A stretch of DNA of 64,000 nucleotides from Bacteroidaceae bacterium (GTDB taxonomy: Bacteria; Bacteroidota; Bacteroidia; Bacteroidales; Bacteroidaceae). Below the pieces are notes generated by a model. The model was not told where the DNA came from and ran no database searches. It saw nothing but the letters and a program-made list of their open reading frames with translations. Position numbers and translations under genes: made by a program. The stretch covers positions 1 to 64,000 of the forward strand of contig JAKSLL010000011.1 in the NCBI GenBank assembly GCA_024401215.1, read 5' to 3'. Shown here piece after piece: positions 1 through 8,156 of this stretch. The stretch's first letter is position 1, and every line of letters starts with the position of its first letter.

Positions 1-55
1 TTTAACTTCTCTTTAACTACCCTTTAACTACACAACAAGTGGAGCGAAACTTGTA
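1..55. repeat. Dispersed repeat R1, copy A (truncated by window edge)
   Basis: The sequence consists of TTTAACTACCC-type units ending in a GTGGAGCGAAACTTGTA segment. The same block recurs at 38173-38326, 45743-45915 and 59867-60030. This copy is in the same orientation as the 59867 copy and is cut by the left edge. It contains no reading frame of note and lies in a gap. Confidence 0.8.
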
Positions 56-62
56 CTATTTA

Positions 63-216
63 TTATCAAGAACCGTCAGCTCGGCGTAGCCAATGTAGAG
101 AATTGCTACTAACCATAGCATGACTCAACAGGGTGCGAAGCACCATCTCTAATTTCTATATGATTCAAAAACAAGCATTTGATAGAAAATCTCTTATTTC
201 TCTAAATTCTTGATAA
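63..216. repeat. MITE-like repeat R2, copy 1
   Basis: The element starts with TTATCAAGAA and ends with the exact reverse complement TTCTTGATAA, giving 10-bp terminal inverted repeats around 154 bp. Its left end (AACCGTCAGCTCGGCGTAGCC) is shared with the copy at 61607-61794. It carries no plausible gene and contains a small GGTGCGAAGCACC palindrome. The remaining gap to 401 holds AT-rich DNA and a ATGCCAATAAGATAA / TTATCCTATTGGCAT inverted repeat around 287-325, probably a hairpin beyond the phosphatase gene. Confidence 0.7.
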
Positions 217-401
217 AATAAATAGGGTGGGAAAGTTTAGTAAATAATAGCTTCGGAGTATTTATTTGTTATACCATTACGCCACAAATGCCAATAAGAT
301 AACACAGTTTATCCTATTGGCATTTGTATTAAGTTACAATCAATATTATTGTCATAATGCAAAAGCTGACGGTTTTCCAGCCTAAGCTGACGTTTGCTTG
401 C

Positions 402-1121
402 TTATACTATGAAATTAGGTATTCCCTGCAATTTCTCCACCACATCCTTCTTCAGCGCCTTTTCGTTAATAGCACCCTGAAAAGCTTTCAGACGATGGAG
501 ATCGCTGCCAAAGAAGCTGTAATAGCCCTTAGAAAGAATGTTGACGGCCTTCTCCTGTGCAGCTTTACCATAGGCACCTACAAGCGACATAAGATTCATC
601 TGAAGCTTAACACCCATGGATATGAGATAATCATAAGCATTCTCCTCCATGTATCCATAGCGCTCAGGATGTGCAAGAATAGGGCTATAGCCCTTCTCCT
701 TTATCAGTTTCAACGTCTTATAGAAATCTATAGGAGGTTGGAAATATGACGTCTCTACAAGCAGATATTGCCCTTTATCACCTATTGTAAGGAAATCGTC
801 ATTTTCTAAACGCTCAATAAAAAGGTTGTCTATCATATTCTCCGCAGCAAGATTAAGCTTCACGCTGCCATTGTAAGCCGCTCTGAGCTCATCATAGCGA
901 TTGCGCAACTCGTCAGTAGTATTAGGTATGTCCTCCATAATGTGCGGAGTGAGCCATACTTCCCTAATGCCTATCTCTTCATAATAAGACAGAACTTCAA
1001 GCGAGTCATCCATTTTTGCAACACCATCATCAACTCCTGGAAGAATATGGCAATGCCAGTCAACGGCACCATTCAAGATTCCCGTGTCAATTAGTTTTTG
1101 TTTTTTATTAAAGAAGAGCAT
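402..1121 (-). CDS. ywqE: YwqE/CpsB-type tyrosine-protein phosphatase (PHP fold)
   Basis: This 239-residue protein belongs to the CpsB/YwqE/CapC family of metal-dependent tyrosine phosphatases with a PHP-type fold. Members dephosphorylate the tyrosine-rich tail of the cognate polysaccharide co-polymerase kinase. The N-terminal metal-binding motif DWHCHILPGVDDG (about residues 21-33) is intact, and LAHPERYGYM (about 150) and FGSDLHRL (about 205) supply further metal ligands. The length is typical and there is no signal peptide, so it should be cytoplasmic. It lies downstream of the Wzc-type kinase on the same strand, so the pair makes a kinase/phosphatase switch on capsule or exopolysaccharide export. 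The gap between them holds a strong hairpin (1161-1232), so co-transcription may be partial. Confidence 0.9.
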   Translation of the reverse strand: MLFFNKKQKLIDTGILNGAVDWHCHILPGVDDGVAKMDDSLEVLSYYEEIGIREVWLTPHIMEDIPNTTDELRNRYDELRAAYNGSVKLNLAAENMIDNLFIERLENDDFLTIGDKGQYLLVETSYFQPPIDFYKTLKLIKEKGYSPILAHPERYGYMEENAYDYLISMGVKLQMNLMSLVGAYGKAAQEKAVNILSKGYYSFFGSDLHRLKAFQGAINEKALKKDVVEKLQGIPNFIV

Positions 1122-1160
1122 GATTGTATAATGATTATTTGATTTGTTAGAATATCAATG

Positions 1161-1232
1161 ATTAAAAAAAATAGTGAATAATGTTAATGTGCATCCGTCA
1201 GCAAAACTGAAGCACTAGCATTATTCACTATT
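1161..1232 (-). terminator. Rho-independent terminator downstream of the Wzc-type kinase
   Basis: A 14-bp perfect outer stem is formed by 1170-1183 and 1219-1232. Read on the minus strand, it is followed directly by a run of T residues (the A run at 1164-1171). It therefore looks like a terminator for the kinase gene lying before the phosphatase gene. Confidence 0.75.
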
Positions 1233-1307
1233 AGATATTAAGGAAAACTCTTTGTGTGCAAAAGATTCACACACAAGAGCGAGGATTGAAAAACAAGATA
1301 TAAATGT

Positions 1308-3770
1308 TTATCTCTTCTTCTCGCTTTCAATACCACCATAAGCGGCACCATAGCCGTAGCCATAACCATAACCATAGCCGTAACCATACTTATGATAGCC
1401 ATATCGACCATACGCAGCAGTTGTACCGTTAAGAATCATTGCCATGTTCTTGTACTTCTTCTCCTCGTACATGTTGTCGATAATTGGAAGCATATTACGT
1501 TCAAGAAGTTCTGCTCTTACGACAAAGAGTGTAAGATCAACAAACTTATTGATGATTGTAGCATCAGCAAGCATTTCAACAGGAGGACAGTCAAGGAAGA
1601 CAATGTCATACTCCTGGCGAAGCTGGTCAAGCATATACTTCAACCTATCATCATAAAGAAGCTCTGACGGATTTGGTGGAAGAGAACCACATGGAAGAAC
1701 ATCCAAACAGTTATGATGTGTGCCAGAAACAATGATGCTATGGAAATCGTCAATATCACCATTAAGATATGTTGCCACACCCTGCTTTGGCGTATCGACA
1801 TAAGTAGAAAGAGAAGCTTTACGGAAGTCGAGGTCAACAACAGCAACCTTCTTTCTCTTTACTGCAAAACTCATTGCAAGGTTCATTGCAAGGAATGTCT
1901 TTCCAGAACCAGGATTGAGAGAAGATGTCATTACAACCTTCATCTCATCGCGCAGCATAAACTCAATATTTACACGCACAACACGGAAAGCCTCGTTGAC
2001 AAAATCTCGTTTGCCGTCTCTAACAACAATCTTACGGACATCCTCTGGCTGACCTTTAATGCCAAACCATTTCTTGACCATCTTTACAAGCAATGGAATA
2101 TAGCGGTGTCTATCTTTCTTCTTGTGTATTGCATAAGGAATTTCACCAACATAAGGCATACGCATATTTTCAACATCCTTACGGCCGCGAACCTTGTTAT
2201 CCATAGTCTCAAGAAGATAAATGAGACCGATAGGGAGCGCCAAACCAATACCAAGAGCTATGAGATAAATCTTGTTGCTTGCAGGTGCAACAGGCTTAGT
2301 GCTTCCCATAGCAGGAGTGATGATACGTGTGTTATTAACAGAGAAAGACTTTGAAATCTCATTCTCCTCACGCTTTTGCAGAAGGAAGAGGTAAAGAGCT
2401 TCCTTCACCTTCTGCTGACGCTCGATTGAAAGAATGTATTTCTGCTGCTCTGGATTTTCAGCCAACTGAGAGTTAGACTTAGCTTCGCGCTTTGTTATGA
2501 CTTTTATCTTATTGTCGAGAGCAAACACGTAGTTATCAAGAGACGCGAGAAGAACTTTACGCATGCCAGCAAGTTTCTGGTCCATCTGCACCACAAGTGG
2601 AGTCTTGTCATTTGAATTAGCCACATGTGTGTTACGCTCAAAAAGAATAGTATTGTATTCTGCAATCTGCTTCTCTATATTAGCACTTTCTATGCCTGTG
2701 TTTGCTGGCAGAAGCTGATTCTCTGTCAAATGATTTGTGAGCTGCTCCTTGATGTAATTTGCCATTGAGCGGCGGTTTGTATATTCAAAAAGCTCATCAT
2801 TTGCAACTTCAGACTTTTGAAAGAAGAAATCTGATGCCCTATTAACATTTGACACAAGATTTGAACTCTTGTATGAAGAAATGTCGTCATCGACATTGCC
2901 AAGTTCCTTTTCAAGGATAACAAGACGGTCGCCAATAAACTTGGCTGTGTTGTCGGCAATAATGTTTTTCTCCTCTACAATCTTTTCATTATACACGTCA
3001 ATCAATGTGTTGATGAAATCTTCGGCACGCTCGGTTGACACATCATCGAAAGTAATGCCAATGACATTTGCTTCTTTGTTGACAAGAGACACATTCACTT
3101 TGCCAGTAAAGCCCATAACAAGGTTGTTGACACGACCCTTTGTCACTTCGACCTCACTAACAGGCGTTGGATATAATTCAGCATCATACTTAGGATTGTA
3201 TGACACGAGAATATCTCCGATATCTGTCTTCTCTTTTTGTCCGACAGTACCTTTAATTACCTTGTTTGCCTCTTTTCCGTTGATGTTGTACACCTTAAAT
3301 GTGAACTTTCCGCTTTTCACAGAAAGAACTCCATAATAAGATTTCTCACTCTGATTTATGAATGTAATAGTGTATGGCAGGTTTGAACCATACAGAAGCT
3401 TTTTGTAGAAGCGTCCATCCACATGGTAGTTCACATCAAGTCCGAGACGCTCAACAACACCAGACACGATAACAGGAGATGCAAGAGTGTACATCTCGTC
3501 ATTGACTGTTGAGTGTGAAGTTATAAGCCCCAAATCAGAAATTTCGCTTACTGCATTGCTTGCATTTCTTCCACCCATGTCCTCCTTGATGAGGACAGAT
3601 GCTGAGCGCTGATATGTTGGAGGTGTCCTTTTTACATACAAGACAGCAACTACCATGCATACAAGAATGGAAGCAAGTATCCAATACCATTTACTAAGAC
3701 ATAAGAACAACAAGTCTTGAATACCTAACGACTCCTCTTGCTTCGGTTCTTGCTTTACTACTTCTGCCAT
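1308..3770 (-). CDS. Wzc-like polysaccharide co-polymerase / BY-kinase
   Basis: This 820-residue inner-membrane protein fuses a Wzz chain-length domain to a bacterial tyrosine kinase. Visible features are TM1 near residues 27-46 (WYWILASILVCMVVAVLYV), a long coiled-coil periplasmic region (about 250-460), and TM2 near 495-515. The cytoplasmic kinase follows, with Walker A NPGSGKTFLAMNLA, Walker A' VAVVDLDFRKASL and Walker B YDIVFLDCPP. The C-terminus is a Tyr-Gly-rich tail of many GYGY units, the expected autophosphorylation cluster. It should control surface polysaccharide length and export, and the adjacent phosphatase should reverse its phosphorylation. A minus-strand -7 motif TATCTTTG lies at 3821-3828, about 50 bases before the start. 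Only the regulatory pair is here; no glycosyltransferases are present in this window. Confidence 0.93.
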   Translation of the reverse strand: MAEVVKQEPKQEESLGIQDLLFLCLSKWYWILASILVCMVVAVLYVKRTPPTYQRSASVLIKEDMGGRNASNAVSEISDLGLITSHSTVNDEMYTLASPVIVSGVVERLGLDVNYHVDGRFYKKLLYGSNLPYTITFINQSEKSYYGVLSVKSGKFTFKVYNINGKEANKVIKGTVGQKEKTDIGDILVSYNPKYDAELYPTPVSEVEVTKGRVNNLVMGFTGKVNVSLVNKEANVIGITFDDVSTERAEDFINTLIDVYNEKIVEEKNIIADNTAKFIGDRLVILEKELGNVDDDISSYKSSNLVSNVNRASDFFFQKSEVANDELFEYTNRRSMANYIKEQLTNHLTENQLLPANTGIESANIEKQIAEYNTILFERNTHVANSNDKTPLVVQMDQKLAGMRKVLLASLDNYVFALDNKIKVITKREAKSNSQLAENPEQQKYILSIERQQKVKEALYLFLLQKREENEISKSFSVNNTRIITPAMGSTKPVAPASNKIYLIALGIGLALPIGLIYLLETMDNKVRGRKDVENMRMPYVGEIPYAIHKKKDRHRYIPLLVKMVKKWFGIKGQPEDVRKIVVRDGKRDFVNEAFRVVRVNIEFMLRDEMKVVMTSSLNPGSGKTFLAMNLAMSFAVKRKKVAVVDLDFRKASLSTYVDTPKQGVATYLNGDIDDFHSIIVSGTHHNCLDVLPCGSLPPNPSELLYDDRLKYMLDQLRQEYDIVFLDCPPVEMLADATIINKFVDLTLFVVRAELLERNMLPIIDNMYEEKKYKNMAMILNGTTAAYGRYGYHKYGYGYGYGYGYGYGAAYGGIESEKKR

Positions 3771-3820
3771 ATTTAACTGTTATACTAACTTTACTTTGTA
3801 ATTTTTATGAATATCGGGTA

Positions 3821-3828
3821 CAAAGATA
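3821..3828 (-). promoter_or_regulatory. Probable -7 promoter element of the Wzc-like gene
   Basis: On the minus strand this reads TATCTTTG, matching the Bacteroidetes -7 consensus TAnnTTTG. No clear -33 TTTG is seen at the usual distance. Confidence 0.5.
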
Positions 3829-3867
3829 GCGTTTTTTTAATCGTCATTGTTTAAAAGTTAAATGTTT

Positions 3868-3901
3868 TTTGTTATTTTAAGAAAAACTTTTAATAATTTT
3901 G
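3868..3901 (+). promoter_or_regulatory. Promoter of glsA-glsB
   Basis: A -33 TTTG (3868-3871) and a -7 TAATTTTG (3894-3901) are separated by 22 bases, matching the Bacteroidetes primary sigma consensus. The position of this promoter is why the glsA start is set at 3919 and not at the in-frame ATG at 3862, which would lie upstream of the transcript. Confidence 0.65.
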
Positions 3902-3918
3902 CACGTTATTTCATTAAT

Positions 3919-4782
3919 ATGACAACAGAAGCAGACGATTTTCGTGTAGACATAGACAAGGTGCTAAGCGACAAACTTGGCAAAAAAGCTAAGTTTGTAC
4001 CAGGGTTCTTGGTGAAATGGCTAAAAGGCATTATTCATCAGGATTGGATGAATGTACATCTATGTGGAAAAGGCAAAGGCCAGGTTGGAGTTGAATGGCT
4101 TGACGGAGTACTTGAATACCTGAATTGCAAATTGATTGTCAGGTCAAATATAAACGGAGAGATTCAAGAAGGCCTGGATGCAATACCCGGAAATGAAGAC
4201 GGACGTTATTTTACAATCGTAAGCAACCATCCGCTTGGCGGTCAAGACGGAATTGCACTTGGTTCTATTATTTGTCATAAATATGACAGCAGAATGGTAT
4301 ATCTTGTCAATGACATTCTTATGAATTTCAAAGGACTGGCTCCTTTATGCGTTCCGATAAATAAAACTGGCAAGAACACAAGGAACTTCCCCAAAATGGT
4401 TGAAGCAGCTTTCCAATCAGAAAAGAACATCGTCATGTTCCCTGCAGGCTTATGCTCAAGAAAGGGAGAGGATGATGTGATTAAAGATTTGGAATGGAAG
4501 AAAACTTTCATAACCAAAACCGTTCAATATAAAAGAGATGTTATTCCTGTCCACTTCTCTGGACAGAATTCTGACAAATTTTACAACATAGCCCGCTGGT
4601 GCAAGAGATTGCATATCAAATTCAATTTTGCTATGCTATACCTTGCAGACGAGATGTACAAAAACCAAGGAAAGACATTTACTGTCACATTTGGAGAGCC
4701 TATACCATGGCAGACTTTTGACAAGAGCAAGACTCCACTGGAATGGGCACAATGGGTAAAAGAAAAAGTATACGAATTATAA
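3919..4782 (+). CDS. glsA: GlsA-like O-acyltransferase (glycine lipid synthesis)
   Basis: This is a PlsC/LPLAT-type acyltransferase of 287 residues. The acyl-transfer motif appears as SNHPLGGQD (His104, Asp110). This is H-x5-D, against the H-x4-D of the PlsC family, and the MFPAGLCSRK segment matches the family's phosphate-binding motif (FPEG-like). The next gene, one base away, is a GNAT-like N-acyltransferase. In Bacteroides thetaiotaomicron such a pair (GlsA/GlsB) makes glycine lipids: GlsB N-acylates glycine with a 3-hydroxy fatty acid and GlsA O-acylates the product. That assignment here is by family and pairing. The chosen start follows from the promoter at 3868-3901. It was often annotated as a hemolysin-like or glycerol acyltransferase protein. 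It should act at the inner membrane. Confidence 0.82.
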   Translation: MTTEADDFRVDIDKVLSDKLGKKAKFVPGFLVKWLKGIIHQDWMNVHLCGKGKGQVGVEWLDGVLEYLNCKLIVRSNINGEIQEGLDAIPGNEDGRYFTIVSNHPLGGQDGIALGSIICHKYDSRMVYLVNDILMNFKGLAPLCVPINKTGKNTRNFPKMVEAAFQSEKNIVMFPAGLCSRKGEDDVIKDLEWKKTFITKTVQYKRDVIPVHFSGQNSDKFYNIARWCKRLHIKFNFAMLYLADEMYKNQGKTFTVTFGEPIPWQTFDKSKTPLEWAQWVKEKVYEL

Positions 4783-4783
4783 A

Positions 4784-5812
4784 ATGGAACAAGAGATTAT
4801 TGCACCTATACCAAAAGAGGTGCTTAAATCAGAACTAACTGAAGACAAACGCTTGCGTATGACAAGCAAGAGCAACAACGAGGTGTATATCATCACCTGG
4901 CAGAATGCTCCAAACGTGTTGCGCGAAATCGGCAGATTACGCGAGATAGCTTTCCGTGCGGCAGGCGGAGGCACAGGCCTTGACTGTGACCTTGACGAGT
5001 TCGACACTATGGAAAACCCTTACAAACAGCTCATAGTATGGAACCCAGAGCAAGAGGAGATTATTGGCGGATACAGATATATTCTCGGACCAGATGTAAA
5101 ATATGACGAGAAAGGACAGCCAATACTCGCCACAAGTCATATGTTCCATTTTTCTGACAAATTCATCAACGAATACATGCCTTACACCATTGAGCTTGGA
5201 CGCTCATTTGTGGCTGTAGAGTATCAGTCAACTCGACCTGACGGAAAGTCTATATTCGCGTTAGACAATCTCTGGGACGGCTTAGGTGCACTCGCTGTCA
5301 TTATGCCTGACTGCAAATACTTCTTTGGAAAAATGACAATGTACCCAAGCTATAACCGCAAAGGAAGAGATATGATTCTTTATTTCCTCAAGAAGCATTT
5401 CGGAGATAAAGAAAATCTTGTCATACCAACCAAACCTCTTGAACTTGAACACGATCCGAAGGAATTCGAGTCTCTATTCTGCTTCGATGAGTTCAAAGAA
5501 GACTACAAGATTCTTAATAGAGAAGTGAGATCTCTCGGCTATAACATTCCGCCTCTTGTGAATGCATATATGGGACTCTCACCTACAATGAAGATGTTTG
5601 GCACAGCCATCAATTATGGTTTTGGTGATGTAGAGGAAACCGGCATACTTATTGCTGTCAGCGAATTATATGACCAAAAGCGTCAACGATATATTGACAA
5701 CTTCGCAAAAGAGCATCCTGAATACGTAAAGATTACGTCAGGAGCTAACAAGGTGATCTATGAGCCATCAAACAAGAAGGAGCTCGAAGATGATTTTGAC
5801 CCTGTACATTAA
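4784..5812 (+). CDS. glsB: GlsB-like glycine N-acyltransferase (OlsB/GNAT family)
   Basis: This 342-residue protein resembles the OlsB-type acyl-ACP N-acyltransferases. Typical segments are IGRLREIAFRAAGGGTG, ELGRSFVAVEYQ and the LWDGLGALA region, all within a GNAT-like core (about residues 40-230). The family joins a 3-hydroxyacyl chain to an amino acid; in gut Bacteroidales the acceptor is glycine, giving commendamide-type N-acyl glycines that GlsA then O-acylates. The start codon lies one base after the glsA stop, which implies translational coupling. The C-terminal 100 residues (from about 240) are a family-specific extension. Glycine as the acceptor is inferred from family knowledge and not visible in the sequence. 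Confidence 0.85.
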   Translation: MEQEIIAPIPKEVLKSELTEDKRLRMTSKSNNEVYIITWQNAPNVLREIGRLREIAFRAAGGGTGLDCDLDEFDTMENPYKQLIVWNPEQEEIIGGYRYILGPDVKYDEKGQPILATSHMFHFSDKFINEYMPYTIELGRSFVAVEYQSTRPDGKSIFALDNLWDGLGALAVIMPDCKYFFGKMTMYPSYNRKGRDMILYFLKKHFGDKENLVIPTKPLELEHDPKEFESLFCFDEFKEDYKILNREVRSLGYNIPPLVNAYMGLSPTMKMFGTAINYGFGDVEETGILIAVSELYDQKRQRYIDNFAKEHPEYVKITSGANKVIYEPSNKKELEDDFDPVH

Positions 5813-5859
5813 CTTTTGTGACTCACAAATGTGTAATCTAAATATTAAAATCACACAAT

Positions 5860-7359
5860 ATGGCATTTACAAGACTTACTGCTGCTGAAGCTGCAGCACT
5901 TATCAAGAACGGTGATAACATCGGTCTTTCAGGATTCACCCCAGCTGGAACTGCCAAGGCTGTTACTGCTGAAATCGCAAAAATCGCTCATGCTGAGCAT
6001 GAGGCTGGCCGCCCTTATCAGATTGGCATCTTCACAGGCGCATCTACTGGACAGTCATGCGACGGCGTACTCTCAAATGAAAACGCAATTCGTTACCGCG
6101 CACCTTATACTACTAACGCAGATTTCCGCAAGCATGTTAACGCTGGTGAAATCGCTTATAACGATATTCACCTCGGAATGATGGCACAGGATCTCCGTTA
6201 CGGATTCCTCGGAGAGATTGACTGGGCTATTCTCGAAGTGTGCGCTATCGAAGAGGATGGCAAGGTTTATCTCACAGCAGCAGGAGGTATTTCTCCTACT
6301 GTTGCTCGCATGGCCAAGAAAGGTATCATTCTTGAGCTTAATGCTTTCCACTCTCCAAAGTCAAAGGGCATCCACGATGTATATGAGCCACTCGACCCAC
6401 CTTGTCGCAAGCCAATTCCTATCGAGAAGGTTACAGACCGTATCGGTACTCCATACCTACAGCTCGACCCAAAGAAGGTTGTTGGTGTAGTAGAATGCAA
6501 TCTCCCAGACGAAGCTCGTGACTTCAAGGGTGCAGACCCTATCACAGATAAGATTGGTGAGAATGTAGCTAACTTCCTCATGAACGAAAGAAAGCGCGGC
6601 ATCATTCCTCCATCATTCCTCCCATTCCAGAGCGGTGTAGGAACTACTGCTAACGCTATCCTCTATGCTCTTGGTTCAAACCCAGAGATGCCACAGATGG
6701 AAATCTACACAGAGGTGCTTCAGAATGCAATTGTTGACCTCATGTTCGAGGAGAAAGTAAAATGCGCTTCTACTTGTTCGCTCACAGTAACTAACGACAA
6801 GCTCCAAAGCATCTATGACAATATCGATTTCTTCATGGATAAGCTTGTGCTTCGCCAGTCAGAAATCTCTAACAACGCAGAAGTAATCCGCCGTCTCGGT
6901 CTTATCGCTATCAACACAGCAATTGAGGTTGACCTTTTCGGACATGCTAACTCTACACAGATTTGCGGAACAAAAATGATGAATGGTATTGGTGGTTCTG
7001 GTGACTTTGAGCGCAACGCTTTCCTCTCAATTTTCACTTGTCCATCAGTTGCTAAGGGCGGCATGATTTCATCTATCGTGCCATTCTGTTCACACATTGA
7101 CCACACAGAGCACGATGTAAACATCATCGTAACAGAGCAGGGTGTTGCTGACTTACGCGGCAAGAGCCCTATTCAGCGTGCACACACTATCATCGAGAAC
7201 TGTGCTCACCCAGACTACAAGGAGCTTCTTTGGGATTACCTCAAGATTTCTCAGAAGGGCCAGTCATGGCATAACCTCGCTGCAACTCATGCATTCCACG
7301 ACACATTTGTCAAGGAAGGTGACATGCACAAGGTTGACTTCTCAAAATACACTAAGTAA
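5860..7359 (+). CDS. Succinyl-CoA:acetate CoA-transferase (acetyl-CoA hydrolase/transferase family)
   Basis: This 499-residue cytoplasmic enzyme belongs to the class I CoA-transferases related to Cat1/AarC. The catalytic glutamate lies in EIYTEVLQ (Glu285), and the family glycine-rich motif QSGVGTTANAIL precedes it. The C-terminal IIVTEQGVADLRGK is diagnostic for the family. It moves CoA between succinate and acetate (or propionate), which fits acetate/succinate/propionate fermentation in Bacteroidales. Codon use is strongly biased (CTC, AAG, ATC, GCT), as expected of an abundantly made enzyme. It is transcribed in the same direction as glsAB, 47 bases after glsB, and ends 21 bases before exonuclease III. 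The preferred partner acid cannot be read from the sequence. Confidence 0.93.
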   Translation: MAFTRLTAAEAAALIKNGDNIGLSGFTPAGTAKAVTAEIAKIAHAEHEAGRPYQIGIFTGASTGQSCDGVLSNENAIRYRAPYTTNADFRKHVNAGEIAYNDIHLGMMAQDLRYGFLGEIDWAILEVCAIEEDGKVYLTAAGGISPTVARMAKKGIILELNAFHSPKSKGIHDVYEPLDPPCRKPIPIEKVTDRIGTPYLQLDPKKVVGVVECNLPDEARDFKGADPITDKIGENVANFLMNERKRGIIPPSFLPFQSGVGTTANAILYALGSNPEMPQMEIYTEVLQNAIVDLMFEEKVKCASTCSLTVTNDKLQSIYDNIDFFMDKLVLRQSEISNNAEVIRRLGLIAINTAIEVDLFGHANSTQICGTKMMNGIGGSGDFERNAFLSIFTCPSVAKGGMISSIVPFCSHIDHTEHDVNIIVTEQGVADLRGKSPIQRAHTIIENCAHPDYKELLWDYLKISQKGQSWHNLAATHAFHDTFVKEGDMHKVDFSKYTK

Positions 7360-7380
7360 TGGATTTCCTCCAAATATAAT

Positions 7381-8139
7381 ATGAAGTTCATATCTTGGAA
7401 TGTTAATGGACTCCGCGCTGTTGCAGGCAAGGGATTCTCTGAATCCTTTGCTTCGCTCAACGCGGATTTCTTTTGTCTTCAGGAGACAAAAATGCAAGAA
7501 GGTCAGCTTGACCTGTCTTTCCCTGGCTATCAATCATATTGGAATTACGCAGATAAGAAGGGCTATTCTGGTACGGCAATATACACAAAGCACACACCGC
7601 TTTCTGTAGTGTACGGCTTAGGCATCGATGAACACGATCACGAAGGAAGAGTCATAACACTTGAATACGAATCATTCTATCTGGTGACAGTCTATACTCC
7701 AAACTCTCAAGATGGCTTAAAGCGACTTGACTATAGAATGACATGGGACGATGATTTTCGTGCCTATGTAAAGAGATTAGACGAGAAGAAACCCGTTATT
7801 ATGTGCGGTGACATGAATGTTGCTCATCAAGAGATAGACTTGAAGAATCCAAAATCAAACCGACATAACGCAGGTTTTACTGATGAAGAAAGAGAGAAAT
7901 TCTCCGAACTTCTCTCTGCAGGCTTCACCGACACCTTCCGCTATCTCCATCCAGACGAGAAAGACATCTATTCGTGGTGGTCATACCGTTTCCATGCTCG
8001 CGAGAAGAATACAGGATGGCGCATCGACTATTTCGTGTGCTCCAACCGTCTGCAGCAGCAAATCGCGTCTGCATCCATTCACACTGACATATTGGGCAGC
8101 GACCACTGCCCTGTTGAGGTATGCATAAACATGGAATGA
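7381..8139 (+). CDS. xth: Exodeoxyribonuclease III / AP endonuclease
   Basis: This 252-residue Mg-dependent enzyme of the EEP superfamily cuts DNA at abasic sites and degrades 3' ends. The motifs are in order: [13 protein letters not shown] (Asn7), FFCLQETK (Glu), [15 protein letters not shown], a WW(S)YR segment near 200, and the C-terminal GSDHCPVEV with the catalytic Asp-His. Length is typical for the ExoA/XthA branch. It starts 21 bases after the CoA-transferase and overlaps the possible upstream starts of the next gene. Confidence 0.96.
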   Translation: MKFISWNVNGLRAVAGKGFSESFASLNADFFCLQETKMQEGQLDLSFPGYQSYWNYADKKGYSGTAIYTKHTPLSVVYGLGIDEHDHEGRVITLEYESFYLVTVYTPNSQDGLKRLDYRMTWDDDFRAYVKRLDEKKPVIMCGDMNVAHQEIDLKNPKSNRHNAGFTDEEREKFSELLSAGFTDTFRYLHPDEKDIYSWWSYRFHAREKNTGWRIDYFVCSNRLQQQIASASIHTDILGSDHCPVEVCINME

Positions 8140-8156
8140 AATTAGTCTGTAAGTTT

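Noticed and set aside
8121..8156. Upstream ATG start for the S41-like protein
   Set aside because: It would place charged residues before the signal peptide; the ATG at 8157 gives a normal one.
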